Shown here: positions 8,557 to 18,916 of the stretch, piece after piece
Position numbering within the stretch: position 1 is the first letter of the stretch
Layout of the letters: every line of letters starts with the position of its first letter
Translations under genes and position numbers: made by a program
NCBI GenBank assembly: GCA_029256575.1
Contig: JAQSXR010000009.1
Span: 29,425-93,424 of the forward strand
Source: Clostridiales bacterium
Lineage (GTDB): Bacteria > Bacillota > Clostridia > Lachnospirales > JAQSXR01
Length of the DNA stretch: 64,000 nt
Direction: 5' to 3'
Notes under the pieces: model-generated
What the model was told of the DNA's origin: nothing
What the model saw: only the letters and a program-made list of their open reading frames with translations
Databases searched by the model: none

Positions 8557-10311
8557 ATGAAAAAGTTTTTTGTGTTATTAATGGTTAGTATTCTAACTGT
8601 TTCATTAGTCGCTTGTAAGAACAACGAGAATGAAAATAATTCGAAATCAGAATTTAAAGCAGGCACGTATGAAGGGACTGCAAAAGGATATGGTGGAGAT
8701 ATCATCGCTACTGTTATTTTGTCCAATGAGAAAATAAAAGAAGTTAAAGTTGTTGGAGATAAAGAGACAGAAGGAATTGGTAGTGTTGCAATAGATATAC
8801 TACCCGAGCAGATTGTTGAAAAACAATCTGTAAAAGTGGATGCGGTAGCAAGTGCAACAGTTACAAGTAATGCAATTATAGAGGCTGTAACCAAAGCACT
8901 AGAAAGTGCTGGAGTCGATGTGGAATCTTTAGTGCCAATTCAAACTGAGAATATAGATAAGGAAGAAAAAACTGTAAATGTTGATGTTGTAATAGTCGGA
9001 GCAGGTGGGGCTGGGATGACAGCTGCAATAGAATTAAAAAACGCTGGTATAAATGTAATAATTATAGAAAAAATGGCAATGGTTGGTGGAAATACAATAA
9101 AAGCAACCGGTGGGATGAATGCTTCTGAGACTCGCGTACAAGAGAAGTTAGGAATTGAAGATAGCAATGAGACATTTATTGAAGATACGATGGTTGGCGG
9201 ATATAATGTTAATAATAGGCAGTTAGTAACCGTAATGGCAGAAAATTCTGCAGAGGCGATTGATTGGTTAGATTCGATAGGAGCCCCGCTTCCAGAAGTT
9301 TCTTTCTCAGGGGGTGCTACCAATAAACGTATTCATCGACCAGAAGGTGGAGCTGGTGTTGGTGCCTATTTAGTTGAAAAATTTACCGATAACTTAGAGG
9401 CATTAGATATTGAAGTTATGTTAAATACGAAAGCAACTGAAATCCTGACAGACAACGGTAGAGCTATAGGGATTAAAGCAGAATCAACTAACACAAATTA
9501 CACGATTAATGCAAAGGCAGTAATTATAGCTACTGGTGGTTTTGGAGCCAATGAAGAACTTTATACGAAATACAAACCAGAATTAAAAGGATATGTATCA
9601 ACTAATACTCCTGGTGCTACTGGTGATGGAATTGTAATGGCGGAAATGATAGGAGCAAATCTTGTAGATATAGACCAAATACAAGTTCATCCAACGGTAG
9701 AGCAGACAACAAGTATTATGATTACAGAATCTGTTCGTGGTGGTGGAGCAATTCTTGTCAACCAAGAGGGAAAAAGATTTGTAGATGAATTATTAACCCG
9801 AGATGTGGTATCGGATGCAGTAATTGCACAAGAAGGCAGCTATTCATATATCATATTTGATCAATTATTACGAGACAATCTAAGTGCAATAGAAAAATAT
9901 GTGGAAAATAATATTACGGAACAAGGAGAGACAATAGAAGAACTTGCTGGAAAAATTAATATGGATCCTAAAATATTAGCAGAGACTTTAAAAACTTGGA
10001 ACGAAGCAGTAGCATCTCAAAATGATGCCGAATTTAAGAGAACGACTGGTATGGATAATAATATCTCAGTAGGACCATATTATGCAATAAAGATTGCTCC
10101 AGGGGTTCATTATACAATGGGCGGTGTAGAAATTAATACAAAATCTGAAGTTATATCAACCAAAGGAGTTGCGATACCTGGTTTATTTGCAGCAGGTGAA
10201 GTAACTGGTGGTATTCATGGTGCAAATCGTATTGGGGGTAATGCTGTAGCAGAGATTGTAGTATTTGGTAGAGTTGCCGCAGCATCAGCAATCGAATATA
10301 TAAAAAAATAA
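8557..10311 (+). CDS. Lipid-anchored FMN/FAD fumarate reductase-like flavoprotein
   Basis: The first 20 residues are a lipoprotein signal ending in SLVAC (lipobox Cys20), so the protein is exported and tethered to the outer face of the membrane. Residues about 33-120 form an FMN-binding domain with DAVASAT at 95-101, matching the ApbE flavinylation motif; Thr101 is the likely covalent FMN site. Residues about 143-584 are a FAD-binding domain (VDVVIVGAGGAGMTAAIEL, VGGNTIKATGGMNAS, HPTVEQTT, the ESVRGGGAILVNQEGKRFVD block and GEVTGGIHGANRIGGNA), as in flavocytochrome-c-type fumarate/urocanate reductases. No cytochrome domain is present. It may reduce fumarate or a related enoate using electrons from a membrane flavin chain (extracellular flavin-based electron transfer). 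The substrate cannot be told from sequence. Single gene. Confidence 0.88.
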   Translation: MKKFFVLLMVSILTVSLVACKNNENENNSKSEFKAGTYEGTAKGYGGDIIATVILSNEKIKEVKVVGDKETEGIGSVAIDILPEQIVEKQSVKVDAVASATVTSNAIIEAVTKALESAGVDVESLVPIQTENIDKEEKTVNVDVVIVGAGGAGMTAAIELKNAGINVIIIEKMAMVGGNTIKATGGMNASETRVQEKLGIEDSNETFIEDTMVGGYNVNNRQLVTVMAENSAEAIDWLDSIGAPLPEVSFSGGATNKRIHRPEGGAGVGAYLVEKFTDNLEALDIEVMLNTKATEILTDNGRAIGIKAESTNTNYTINAKAVIIATGGFGANEELYTKYKPELKGYVSTNTPGATGDGIVMAEMIGANLVDIDQIQVHPTVEQTTSIMITESVRGGGAILVNQEGKRFVDELLTRDVVSDAVIAQEGSYSYIIFDQLLRDNLSAIEKYVENNITEQGETIEELAGKINMDPKILAETLKTWNEAVASQNDAEFKRTTGMDNNISVGPYYAIKIAPGVHYTMGGVEINTKSEVISTKGVAIPGLFAAGEVTGGIHGANRIGGNAVAEIVVFGRVAAASAIEYIKK

Positions 10312-10327
10312 TAATTAGTAAATTAAC

Positions 10328-10379
10328 TGTATTTTTCTTGAAGAAAAATGAAGAGTAAATGATCTTCAAGAAAAATACA
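10328..10379. terminator. Perfect 16-bp inverted repeat, probable terminator
   Basis: TGTATTTTTCTTGAAG at 10328-10343 is exactly complementary to CTTCAAGAAAAATACA at 10364-10379, with a 20-base loop. It lies 16 bases after the reductase gene stop. No T run follows on the + strand, so a terminator role is likely but not certain. Confidence 0.5.
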
Positions 10380-10537
10380 AAACATTACATAGTAAAAAAT
10401 ATTCATGTAGATTTTTTCATCAAAATTACGTTATAATAGACTAAATATATAAGATTATATAATGTTAGAGAAAGCTAATACACTTAATAGGTGGTAAGTA
10501 CCCGTCTATTATCATTGTATGAAGGGAAGATAAGATA

Positions 10538-10954
10538 ATGAATTCACAGAGTATTATTAATGTAAGGTATGTAGAGACGGATCAGATGGGTATTGTTCAT
10601 CATTCAAACTATCCAGTATGGTATGAAGTGGCAAGAACAGAATTTATCAAAAAAGTTGGAATAACATATACGGATATGGAAAAGTTAGGGTTAACTGTTC
10701 CATTGATTGAGTTACAATGTAGATATTTATCTCCTGCTTTTTATGAAGATGAATTAATAGTTGAAGTTAACTTAGTAACCGCTACAAATGTAAAATTAGA
10801 ATTTAGATATAAGATTTATCGTAAAGGTGAAGAAAAACCAATTAATACAGGAATGACAATGCATGCAATAGTTGATCACAATATGAAACCTATGAATTTT
10901 AAGAAACAATTCCCAGATATATACAATAGCTTTATAAATGCAATTGAACTGTAA
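10538..10954 (+). CDS. YbgC/FadM-type acyl-CoA thioesterase
   Basis: A 138-residue hotdog-fold protein. The N-terminal motif YVETDQMGIVHHSNYPVWYE (Asp15 in the catalytic position, followed by the usual H-x-NY) is diagnostic of the 4-hydroxybenzoyl-CoA thioesterase/YbgC group. Length is standard. It hydrolyses acyl-CoA esters in the cytosol; the chain-length preference cannot be read. The start follows AAGGGAAGATAAGATA. A TATAAT sits at about 10432-10437, so it has its own promoter. Tol-Pal genes, the usual YbgC partners in proteobacteria, are absent, as expected for a Firmicute. Confidence 0.85.
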   Translation: MNSQSIINVRYVETDQMGIVHHSNYPVWYEVARTEFIKKVGITYTDMEKLGLTVPLIELQCRYLSPAFYEDELIVEVNLVTATNVKLEFRYKIYRKGEEKPINTGMTMHAIVDHNMKPMNFKKQFPDIYNSFINAIEL

Positions 10955-11036
10955 GTTAACAAAAATTATCAAACGATGTTTAATCAATTACATATTATAA
11001 ATTTTAAAAATATATGAAAACTAATGTAAATTATTC

Positions 11037-11064
11037 TTGTACATTTTAAAAAAGATGTTATAAT
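11037..11064 (+). promoter_or_regulatory. Probable promoter of the feo operon
   Basis: TTGTAC at 11037-11042, 16-base spacer, TATAAT at 11059-11064. The leader then contains a small hairpin (GTTAGC-GTAG-GCTAAC, about 11134-11149) just before the feoA ribosome site. I see no Fur-box-like palindrome. Confidence 0.5.
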
Positions 11065-11167
11065 ATAAATGAATAAGGAATATAGTAGTAGAAAAGGTGG
11101 TATTTGCTGTACTGCCATATTTTTTAAATGTGCGTTAGCGTAGGCTAACACAAAGGAGCGTGACGAG

Positions 11168-11398
11168 ATGACATTAGATAAACTTGAAATTGGAAAAGAT
11201 GCCAAGATTTTAGCAGTAGGTGGTGAAGGTGCTTTACGAAGAAGACTGCTTGATATGGGACTAACACCAAATACAAAAATAATGATAAGGAAGGTTGCTC
11301 CAATGGGCGACCCAATTGAGATTCATATAAGAGGATATGAGTTAACGATTCGTATTGAAGATGCTAAAAAAATTGGCGTGGAGGTGCTAGTATCATGA
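11168..11398 (+). CDS. feoA: Ferrous iron transport accessory protein FeoA
   Basis: ATG start after AAAGGAGCGTGACGAG. The 76-residue protein is a single SH3-like FeoA domain: TLDKLEIGKDAKILAVGGEG, RRRLLDMGLTPNTKI, VAPMGDPIEIHIRGYELTIR. Length and motifs are standard. It works with the FeoB membrane GTPase in Fe2+ uptake. Its stop codon overlaps the feoB ATG (11395-11398), so the two are translationally coupled. Confidence 0.92.
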   Translation: MTLDKLEIGKDAKILAVGGEGALRRRLLDMGLTPNTKIMIRKVAPMGDPIEIHIRGYELTIRIEDAKKIGVEVLVS

Positions 11399-13322
11399 TA
11401 TTTGCACTAATAGGCAATCAAAATAGCGGTAAAACTACATTGTTTAATCAACTAACAGGTTCAAATCAACGAGTTGGTAATTTTCCGGGTGTTACCGTTG
11501 AACGTAAAGAAGGCATAATTAAAGGACATAAAGAAGCGACTGTAGTGGATTTACCAGGTATTTACTCAATATCACCATATTCTAATGAAGAAATCGTAAC
11601 TAGAGACTTTTTATTAAAAAGTAGACCAGATGCTATTATCAATATTGTTGATGCAACGAATATCGAACGTAATTTATATCTTACTTTACAATTAATTGAA
11701 TTAGAGATTCCAATGGTATTAGCTCTTAATATGATGGATGAAGTTCGATCAAACGGGAATACCATTGATATTAAAGGACTACAAACAGAACTTGGAATTC
11801 CTGTAGTACCAATTTCGGCAGTTAAGAATGAAGGTATAACAGAATTAGTTGATAAAGCATTATTAGTAATTGAAAAACAAAGAAAACCGAAAATACTAGA
11901 TTTCTGCACAGGAGCGGTACATAGAACAATACATGCTGTGGCACATTTGATTGAAGACCATGCTGAAAAAATTGGTGTACCAAGACGTTTTGCAGCCACT
12001 AAACTGGTTGAAGGCGATGACATTATGCAAGAGGCTCTAAAATTAAGTGAAAATGAAATTGATATGATTGCGCATAGCGTAACAGAAATGGAAACGGACC
12101 TTGGTATAGATAGAGAAGCTGCTCTTGCAGATATGAGATACAATTTTATAGAAAAGTTATGTCAAAATAATGTTGTAAAGACCGGAAAATCGAAAGAACA
12201 TGAACGAAGTATTTTGATAGATAAATTACTTACACATAAATATTTTGCAATTCCGACTTTCTTATTGATAATGTTAACTATATTTTGGCTTACATTTGAT
12301 GTAATCGGTCAAAGAATAAGTGATTTACTAAGTTTAGGAATTGATAATTTAACGGGTTTAGTTGATACAATGTTAGCAAATTACGGATTGAATCCAGTTG
12401 TACATAGCCTAGTGATAGATGGTATATTTGCCGGTGTTGGAAGTGTATTATCATTTATACCTATTATTGTTACGTTATTTTTCTTCTTATCAATACTTGA
12501 AGATAGCGGATACATGGCTAGAATTGCATTTGTAATGGATAAACTTCTTCGCAAAATTGGACTTTCTGGTCGTAGTGTAGTTCCAATGTTAATAGGATTT
12601 GGATGTTCTGTACCCGCGATTATGTCAACCAGAACACTAAGTAGTGATAGAGATCGTAAAATGACAATATTACTCACACCTTTTATGAGCTGTAGTGCCA
12701 AATTACCAATTTATGCAGTTTAGTGGCAATAGTCTCAGGGATTATTTTAAAAGGAACAAAGTATAAAGGAAATCCAGTTCCTTTTGTAATGGAACTTCCA
12801 AACTATCGTTTACCATCCGTAAAAACGGTATTGCTCTTAATGTGGGATAAAGCTAAAGATTTTATTATACGAGCATTTACAATTATTTTTATAGCAACAA
12901 TTATTATATGGTTTTTACAAACTTTTGATTTTAAATTTAATGTTGTAACAGATAGTGCTAACAGTATTTTAGCAAGTATTGGCAAGTTAATTAGTCCGAT
13001 ATTTTATCCACTTGGATTTAGTGATTGGAGAGCATCAACAGCATTAATAACAGGATTTAGTGCGAAAGAAGCAGTAGTAAGTACATTAGCAGTGTTGATG
13101 GGTACTAGTGTTGCAAATTTACCTGAGGCACTTGGAACATTATTTACACCGTTAAGTGCAGCTGCATTTTTAAGCTTCACACTTTTATACACTCCATGTG
13201 TTGCAGCGGTAGCGGCAGTTAAGAGGGAAATGGGAAGTAACCTTAGTGCATTATTCGTTGTTTTATTTCAAACAGGAGTTGCATGGTTTGTGGCGTTTGC
13301 AATTTATACAGGGAGTTATTGA
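11395..13322 (+). pseudogene. feoB: Ferrous iron transporter FeoB, frame-broken with a small internal gap
   Basis: Two frames together make one FeoB. Part 1 (11395-12723, 442 residues) has the G domain (GNQNSGKTTLFNQLTG, DLPGIYS, NMMDE), the helical domain and the first membrane helices up to FMSCSAKLPIYAV, then a TAG stop. Part 2 (12723-13322) restarts in another frame at LVAIVSGIILKG and continues through FVMELPNYRLPS, GFSAKEAVVSTLAVLMG and LYTPCVAAVAAVKREMG to the normal C-terminus. In complete FeoB proteins about 20-24 residues (part of a membrane helix) lie between 'P-x-YA-L' and 'M-A-I-x-T/S-G'. Those are absent here, so the lesion is a deletion of roughly 60-75 bases that also shifts the frame, not a simple slip. 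The transporter should be inactive unless this is an assembly error. Confidence 0.85.
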
Positions 13323-13405
13323 ATGGTCATTCAGAGAATTTCTTTAATAAACACTTTGCAGTCGGAACTAGATGATTTGACAAACGTAGAAATGAAGGTG
13401 AACTT

Positions 13406-13558
13406 ATGAACTTAATTGATATCGTAGTAATAGTTGTAATCGTTACGTTGGTTGTGCTTGCCTTTTTAAGTACACGAAAACGCAAGAAAAATGGTGGAAC
13501 TTGTGGAGGTTGTTCAGGTTGCAGCAGTGCTGCAAGTTGCAGTCAATATAAAGATTAG
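13406..13558 (+). CDS. FeoB-associated Cys-rich small membrane protein
   Basis: A 50-residue ORF with ATG after GAAGGTGAACTT. It has one N-terminal membrane helix (IDIVVIVVIVTLVVLAFL), a basic RKRKK stop-transfer and the cysteine-rich tail GGTCGGCSGCSSAASCSQYK with four Cys. This is the pattern of the FeoB-associated Cys-rich membrane proteins encoded after feoB in many Clostridia. It probably binds or handles iron at the inner membrane face in Feo uptake. The intact peptide next to a broken feoB suggests the lesion is recent or artefactual. Confidence 0.85.
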   Translation: MNLIDIVVIVVIVTLVVLAFLSTRKRKKNGGTCGGCSGCSSAASCSQYKD

Positions 13559-13610
13559 TGAATTATGTGAAGGTAATAAAGTTCTATATAGTATATTTTT
13601 TAAGAATGGT

Positions 13611-13640
13611 AACGTATCATATGTGATACGTTATTTTTTT
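13611..13640 (+). terminator. Terminator of the feo operon
   Basis: AACGTATCA-TATG-TGATACGTT (9-bp perfect stem) followed by an A and eight T. Confidence 0.9.
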
Positions 13641-13885
13641 TATTAATTTTACATATAGGTATTTAGTAGGGGTTAATAGAAAAATATCCCTTAATTTGTT
13701 ATATGAACATTAATAATTATGAACAGTGGTAAATTAAGAATAATAAATAAATATAAATATTAGGATATTAAAAGATTAAGAAATTGAAACATTATGAAAT
13801 TAATAAGATTAAAACATTAATAAATTATTAACATAAAGAACTTAAAAACAATAAGGGAATATAAACGTTAAGGGGAGAGATTATA
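13641..13885. other. AT-rich intergenic region
   Basis: The region between the feo terminator and the SLH gene is very AT-rich, with many short repeats of the type ATTAAAA/TTAATAA. I see no ORF, no convincing promoter boxes and no structured RNA. A GGGGAGAG ribosome site for the next gene ends it. Confidence 0.4.
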
Positions 13886-15060
13886 ATGAACAAAATTTTA
13901 AAGTTTATTATGGTAAGTATTATCATTATTACTGCACTTTCATGTAATTACATTGTTGCTGCAACGAATAATGTAAAGATTACAAAAGCAAGTGAATTTA
14001 AAGATGTAAAAGGGACAGAATGGTTCACACCAAATATACAAGTCGCATATGACCCAGGGGATAGAAGATGGAATTATTACTCAAAAGGATATGCTCAGAG
14101 CTAAGGAACATATAACGAGAGAAGAAGTTGCAAGAATAATGTATGCTATTTTAAATAACACGGAAATGATAAAAAAATATGAGCTGACAGAAATGAATGA
14201 AAAGCTAATATTTAGCTGTAGTTAATCTAAAAACCTGGGGGTTAATAGTCGGGGACAGTAATACTAAATTTAATCCACAGCAGACAATTACTAGAGTTGA
14301 AGTGATTGCGATCTTAAACAAAGTACTGTTACCTGAAATGAGAAACATAACAAATATAAGCAAGGTTGCGGAAGGGCAAGCATTAATTGATAGTATAAGA
14401 GCGAGACAGCCGGAATTTATTCCGGATGGGTATGATGATTTGTATGATAATAGAGAAAGATGTGAAGAGTGGTTTCTAGAAAATGTACCTTATGGTAAAG
14501 ATGTTAGTATACTAACAAATGGAATCGAATTTAATTACAAAAATAATATATGGAATAATGAGTATGCGTGTATTGATATACCTTACATTGAAAAGATGTT
14601 TACGTTGTTTTTAAAATCATTTAAATGTACTATTGAAAATGGCAACTATTATATAAGTGGGTATGTACCAGAAAGTCCGTATGGTTTTTTTACCGCAATA
14701 AGCATAAATTTTAGAAATACAAATATAAGTGATGACGATAACCAAATTAATTTTTTGACAGTTGGGGTTGCAAAGAATATGTTAATGCCAGAATATTTAC
14801 TTAAACAAGGAGAAAAATTTAAAATTCAAGTTCCTACTAAAATAGCAAAAGATGGTGAAATGTATGTTTCGTTTACCTATTTAACAGAGGGACAAGGGCA
14901 TGGAAAATATGATGGGATTTTAAGTTATCATTTTAAAGGGGTTAATCCTTTTATGGGAATTGTATATCCGAATGCATGTAAAGTAGGATCTACAGCCACA
15001 AACGATATCGATACTACATTCCAATGGGATTTTTCAAAAATGTGGGAAATAATTAGATAA
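13886..15060 (+). pseudogene. Secreted protein with S-layer homology (SLH) domains, two frameshifts
   Basis: Three frames in succession give one protein. Frame A (13886 to about 14055) starts with a signal peptide (KFIMVSIIIITALSCNYIVAA) and the SLH opening FKDVKGTEWFTPNIQVAYD. Frame B (about 14058-14225) continues the same SLH repeat with IEDGIITQKDMLRAKEHITR and EEVARIMYAIL. Frame C (from about 14212 to 15060) begins inside a second SLH repeat (VVNLKTWGLIVGDSNTKFNP, then ITRVEVIAILNKVL) and runs into a 240-residue domain of unknown function. The second junction also lacks about 10-15 residues expected between the repeats, so a small deletion is likely there. SLH domains bind pyruvylated secondary cell wall polymers, so the intact product would be wall-attached. 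As read, only a 72-residue stub is made from the natural start. Confidence 0.8.
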
Positions 15061-15083
15061 CATAAGTTTTAGGAGGATGAGTA

Positions 15084-18000
15084 TTGAAAATAAGAATTTC
15101 AAGAATTTTAATATTAAGTTTACTTTTAGTTTTTTCTGGAAATTTAATAAGAATAAATACTTTGGTATTTGGAGAAGAAAGAGAAATAATTGAAATAACA
15201 ATAGTTGATAGGTTTACATCGGATGAAGATGTCAAAATTGATAGAAGTATATCACGATATTGGTGGCATTACTCAAGTGGAAGTGTTCCATATTGGATTA
15301 TGGGTACAAGTAAGCTGTTTGATAGTGTAGCTACAGGTAGGGTTTGGACAAGAGAAACTGTAAATGATGAATTTAATACACTTTTAAATAATGGAAAAGA
15401 AACAATTGAGTTTGAAATCCCATTAATAATTAAGGATGCAATAAATAATGGAAAAAAAGTAAAGATTGAAGTTGGTGTAAATAAAGACTTTTATACTAAT
15501 ACAAATAAAGAATTTAAAGGATCATTAAGTGGAGAATTAACTAAAATAGTAGTTGAAAATTCATGTAGTGTTGTATTATCAAATGATAAAACAAAGCTAA
15601 TCTTTTCTTTTATACCCTTTTATCAGATTGATGAATTTTTAAATTATAATAAAGCATTACAGTATGATGGTGGAAAAACTACACAATTTGATTATAGTTA
15701 TCCTTTTATTAGATATGATTTTGGAGAAATGATTTACTCCATGTACTCCTTACCATCCCCAACATCTCTTGGTACATCTTTTGGAACCTCAAAAAGACTA
15801 GCTAATTTACCAGCAAAATAACAAATAGCAAGGAGTTTTTATTACTTTACAACAATGAGGTTTGGCAATATAAATACGGTTCACAAATGAAAATAGGTAA
15901 CGGAACTATGAATAACGGAGGTGCAGTTGGAATTTTACCATACTTTCCATTTTCAGCACACTTTTATATAGAGGATGAAATAATAGAAGATCCGATTGAT
16001 CCAATAATTCCAGATGTGCCTGAAAGTAGTACAGATTCTGGGGGAGATGATTTTTCCGCCAATAGTATAGGGGTTATTAAGGCAGATAATCGTGGTAGTG
16101 AAATGTTTGATGTTACAAAGGGAGTCCCTACTGGTGAAAACCTTTATGTCAATGTACTTGCTAAAGAATATTTGTATAGTGAAGAATATCTAAAAGTGAG
16201 TGGAACGAAGACTTACCCGATAACAGTAGAACGAAGTTATAATTTATTCTGGACTACTAGGGAGAAGAGAGACCTTCCTAAAACATATTGCTTGGACAAA
16301 TCAAAGTGTATAAATGGTGAAGTTTGTAAAGGACATGCAAATTACGAGTATTACGATAAACCCCATACGGATACAGAGAAAGTTACAACAATAGTAAATA
16401 TAGAAAGAGACTATGAATATTACATAATTTCAAATTTTGAGCTATATAAAATCAAGAACACTCAAATAATGAATGATGTCTTATCAGGTGGGAAAATATC
16501 GATACCACCCAGTTCCTCATATTGTATACCTACAGTTAATTTAATACATGATGAGAAAGAGAGTGCACATATAGTAGAACCAGTGTTACCAGTAACTGTA
16601 ACATTACCGGATATTAGTCTTAATTCTAGTAGTGTATCAAATGCTGATTGGAGTGGGGCCTTGGAAGCTGCAGAAGCTAAGGTAGCACAAATAAAATGTA
16701 AGAGTGATAAATTAGAAGTGAATAGTAAAATAATTCTTTCCGATAAGCAAAATGATAAGAAAGCTGAGAAACCAGATAAAATTGCTACATCAAATCAAAT
16801 TAGCAATAATGTATTATATAAAAATGGTTTAACCATATCAAATAGTATCTCGAATGGGGCTTACGCATCAAGTGGTGAAATAACTTATGAAAGAGTTGGA
16901 AGTAGTGTAAATCCAACGCAAAGCACCATTATAATCAATCCATTTAATATAAATCCAGTCGTTGTTCATACGCCTGTATATTGCGATATTAACTTGATTA
17001 CGGATGAAAGTGCGAGAAGTAGGCAATTATCAGATTCAATTAAGACAATAAAAGCAGGAACAACACAGCAAATTCAGGTAAAATCAACAGGGCAACATAA
17101 AAACATAGCAGGTTATGGGGTAAGAGATTACTCAAAATATACACAAAGCAATGAAATAAAGTGCAGTTTTGATTTTTATATTGGAACGGATAAAAATGGA
17201 ATATATGTTAACAAAAATAATTGGTATTCAATTGGAAAGCAAAAAGATATAACAATATACATACCGGAGTGGTCAACACTAGGAGAACAGACGATTGAAC
17301 TAAAAACAAAAGCCAATAATAGTAACGGAAATAATAGCGAAACACATGCAAATCTAAACCTTCATAATTCAATTGCAACCTCTATAATTCATGCATTTCT
17401 TGAACCAAAACTATATGACTTTACAGTAAGCTATATAGATGATATTTTCTGGACATCTCATTTTACCAATGGAATCTACAAAAAAATAGACTTAACAAAA
17501 GTTTTTGCCTCAAAAATTTTACCTATTATGCCACATAAGAATTCAAATTTAAAATTCGATATGTACTCAGTCAAGAGAGGATATAATTTTTATTTTGATC
17601 TTAAAACGAATGGTGAATATAAAGGAGAGGCTGCATCGATTCAAATAAAGCCAAGTTTCTATTATGTTGATAGAAATGGAAAAAACAGACGAGAAGTTGA
17701 TATATATTATTTCACAAAAGGAAAATTAATTAATGCAAGCGATACCAACAACGTAAACTTTTATACTGCAATGCTAGATAGTTGGGTAAGAGGTATTCAA
17801 GCAAAGGAAATAAACAATACAATTGCAGCATATAGAAATATCCTCGGATTACAAGGTGGATATATCGCAGATTCTATCTTGAAGCAAAGTAAAATACCCA
17901 TTGGTTCGGCATTTTCAATTAAATTAGAAAACGATTTGCGAAGTTTTGTAGGAAACATAACCTCACTACCCAATAATATAGGTCAAACGAAAGGGTTAAC

Positions 18001-18301
18001 GAGTATTTCAAGGTGGTCAGGTCAGTATTTTTTACCTAACAATGCCGTTGCAATTCCAAAGGGTACATCACTTAGAAATTCATCGACTATAACAGAAAGC
18101 TCAAGTATATTCTTGAAAAATGGATATATTATTGTGAACTTTGATATATTTTATGAAAGTAATGGTGTTAATTATAGGTATTATCCTCAATGGAAAATGG
18201 AAGGTTACAATTTAAACCAAGGGTTTGATTTGAATTATGGGGATATAATTTTATACGAAACTGATCATAATGCATCTGAAGATTATAATATTGGTAAGTA
18301 G
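15084..18301 (+). pseudogene. Large secreted protein of unknown function, split by one frameshift
   Basis: Part 1 (15084-15821) starts with TTG behind AGGAGG and has a signal peptide (ISRILILSLLLVFSGNLI). Part 2 has an ATG at 15887, but its frame is open back to 15806 and reads ITNSKEFLLLYNNEVWQYKYGSQMKIGNG, split here as ITNSKEFLLLYNNEVW and QYKYGSQMKIGNG. That is coherent protein sequence with no ribosome site, so I read 15084-18301 as one gene of about 1070 residues broken near 15806-15819 in an A-rich stretch (CAGCAAAATAACAAA). Part 2 contains a cysteine-bearing segment (YCLDKSKCINGEVCKGHANY) and long beta-rich regions. The layout recalls DUF5704-type extracellular proteins, a weak recollection only. 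It follows the SLH gene by 23 bases, so the two likely formed one surface-protein operon. Confidence 0.65.
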
Positions 18302-18437
18302 TTTTAAGGCGTTTATAAGAAAAGAAAAACTCAATAGTATAATGGTTGATTATTAATATTGCTTATGATAGTATTTAACCAAATGAATGTGGAGAGAATC
18401 TCTATATATGTTAATGTTAAGTAAAGTAGGTGTTATT

Positions 18438-18887
18438 TTGAGAATTCTTATAGATGCAGATGGATGCCCAGTAGTAGATAATACGATTAAAATAGCAAAG
18501 AAACATAAAATTGAAGTAATAATATTGTGTGATACATCACATGTATTTGAAAGAGAAGGCGCAGAAACAATTATGGTTTCGAAGGGTGCTGATAGCGTTG
18601 ATTTTAAATTAGTGAATATGACAAAACAAGGTGATATAGTAATAACGCAAGATTATGGTCTAGCTGCTATGTGCTTAGCTAAGAAAACCATACCTATCAA
18701 TCAAAATGGGTTAATATATACGAATGAAAATATTGATATGCTTTTACTTGCAAGGCATAATTCTAAAATGGTTAGAAAAGCAGGAGGTAGGCTTAGAGGA
18801 CCAGCAAAGAGAACGAATGAGCAAGATATTGCTTTTGATAAAACACTGAATATGGTAATCGAAAGAATAAAGAATGAGAGCATTTAG
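18438..18887 (+). CDS. YaiI/YqxD family protein (DUF188, UPF0178)
   Basis: The long frame begins at 18387, but family members start at MRILIDADGCPVV, here a TTG at 18438 with AGTAGGTG upstream. This gives 149 residues, the family's usual length. Conserved features: the N-terminal ILIDADGCPV, the mid motif GADSVDFKLV...GDIVITQDYGLAAMCLAK, and the C-terminal GGRLRGPAKRTNEQD. The fold is PIN-like, with acidic residues (D6, D8) in the right place for metal binding, so a nuclease role has been suggested for the family but is not established. It sits alone ahead of the two-component genes. A perfect palindrome, TTTAGATT-AATCTAAA (18883-18898), spans its stop codon. Confidence 0.85.
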   Translation: MRILIDADGCPVVDNTIKIAKKHKIEVIILCDTSHVFEREGAETIMVSKGADSVDFKLVNMTKQGDIVITQDYGLAAMCLAKKTIPINQNGLIYTNENIDMLLLARHNSKMVRKAGGRLRGPAKRTNEQDIAFDKTLNMVIERIKNESI

Positions 18888-18916
18888 ATTAATCTAAACA
18901 AGTGAGAAGGTGCAAT

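Noticed and set aside
11129..11149. Seven-codon upstream ORF before feoA
   Set aside because: It has no ribosome site and overlaps a small hairpin; too short to support.
11562..12143. Minus-strand ORF of 193 residues opposite the FeoB G domain
   Set aside because: The + strand encodes all GTPase motifs in order; the antisense frame shows no domain.
12723..13322. Separate 199-residue membrane protein gene starting with GTG
   Set aside because: It is colinear with the C-terminal half of FeoB and has no ribosome site of its own.
14302..15060. Independent 252-residue gene starting with GTG
   Set aside because: The start lies within a second SLH repeat whose earlier part is readable upstream in the same frame, so it is a fragment of the broken gene.
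18883..18898. TTTAGATT-AATCTAAA palindrome as an operator for the two-component genes
   Set aside because: It covers the upstream gene's stop codon and does not match the BceR-type motif; it may be chance in AT-rich DNA.
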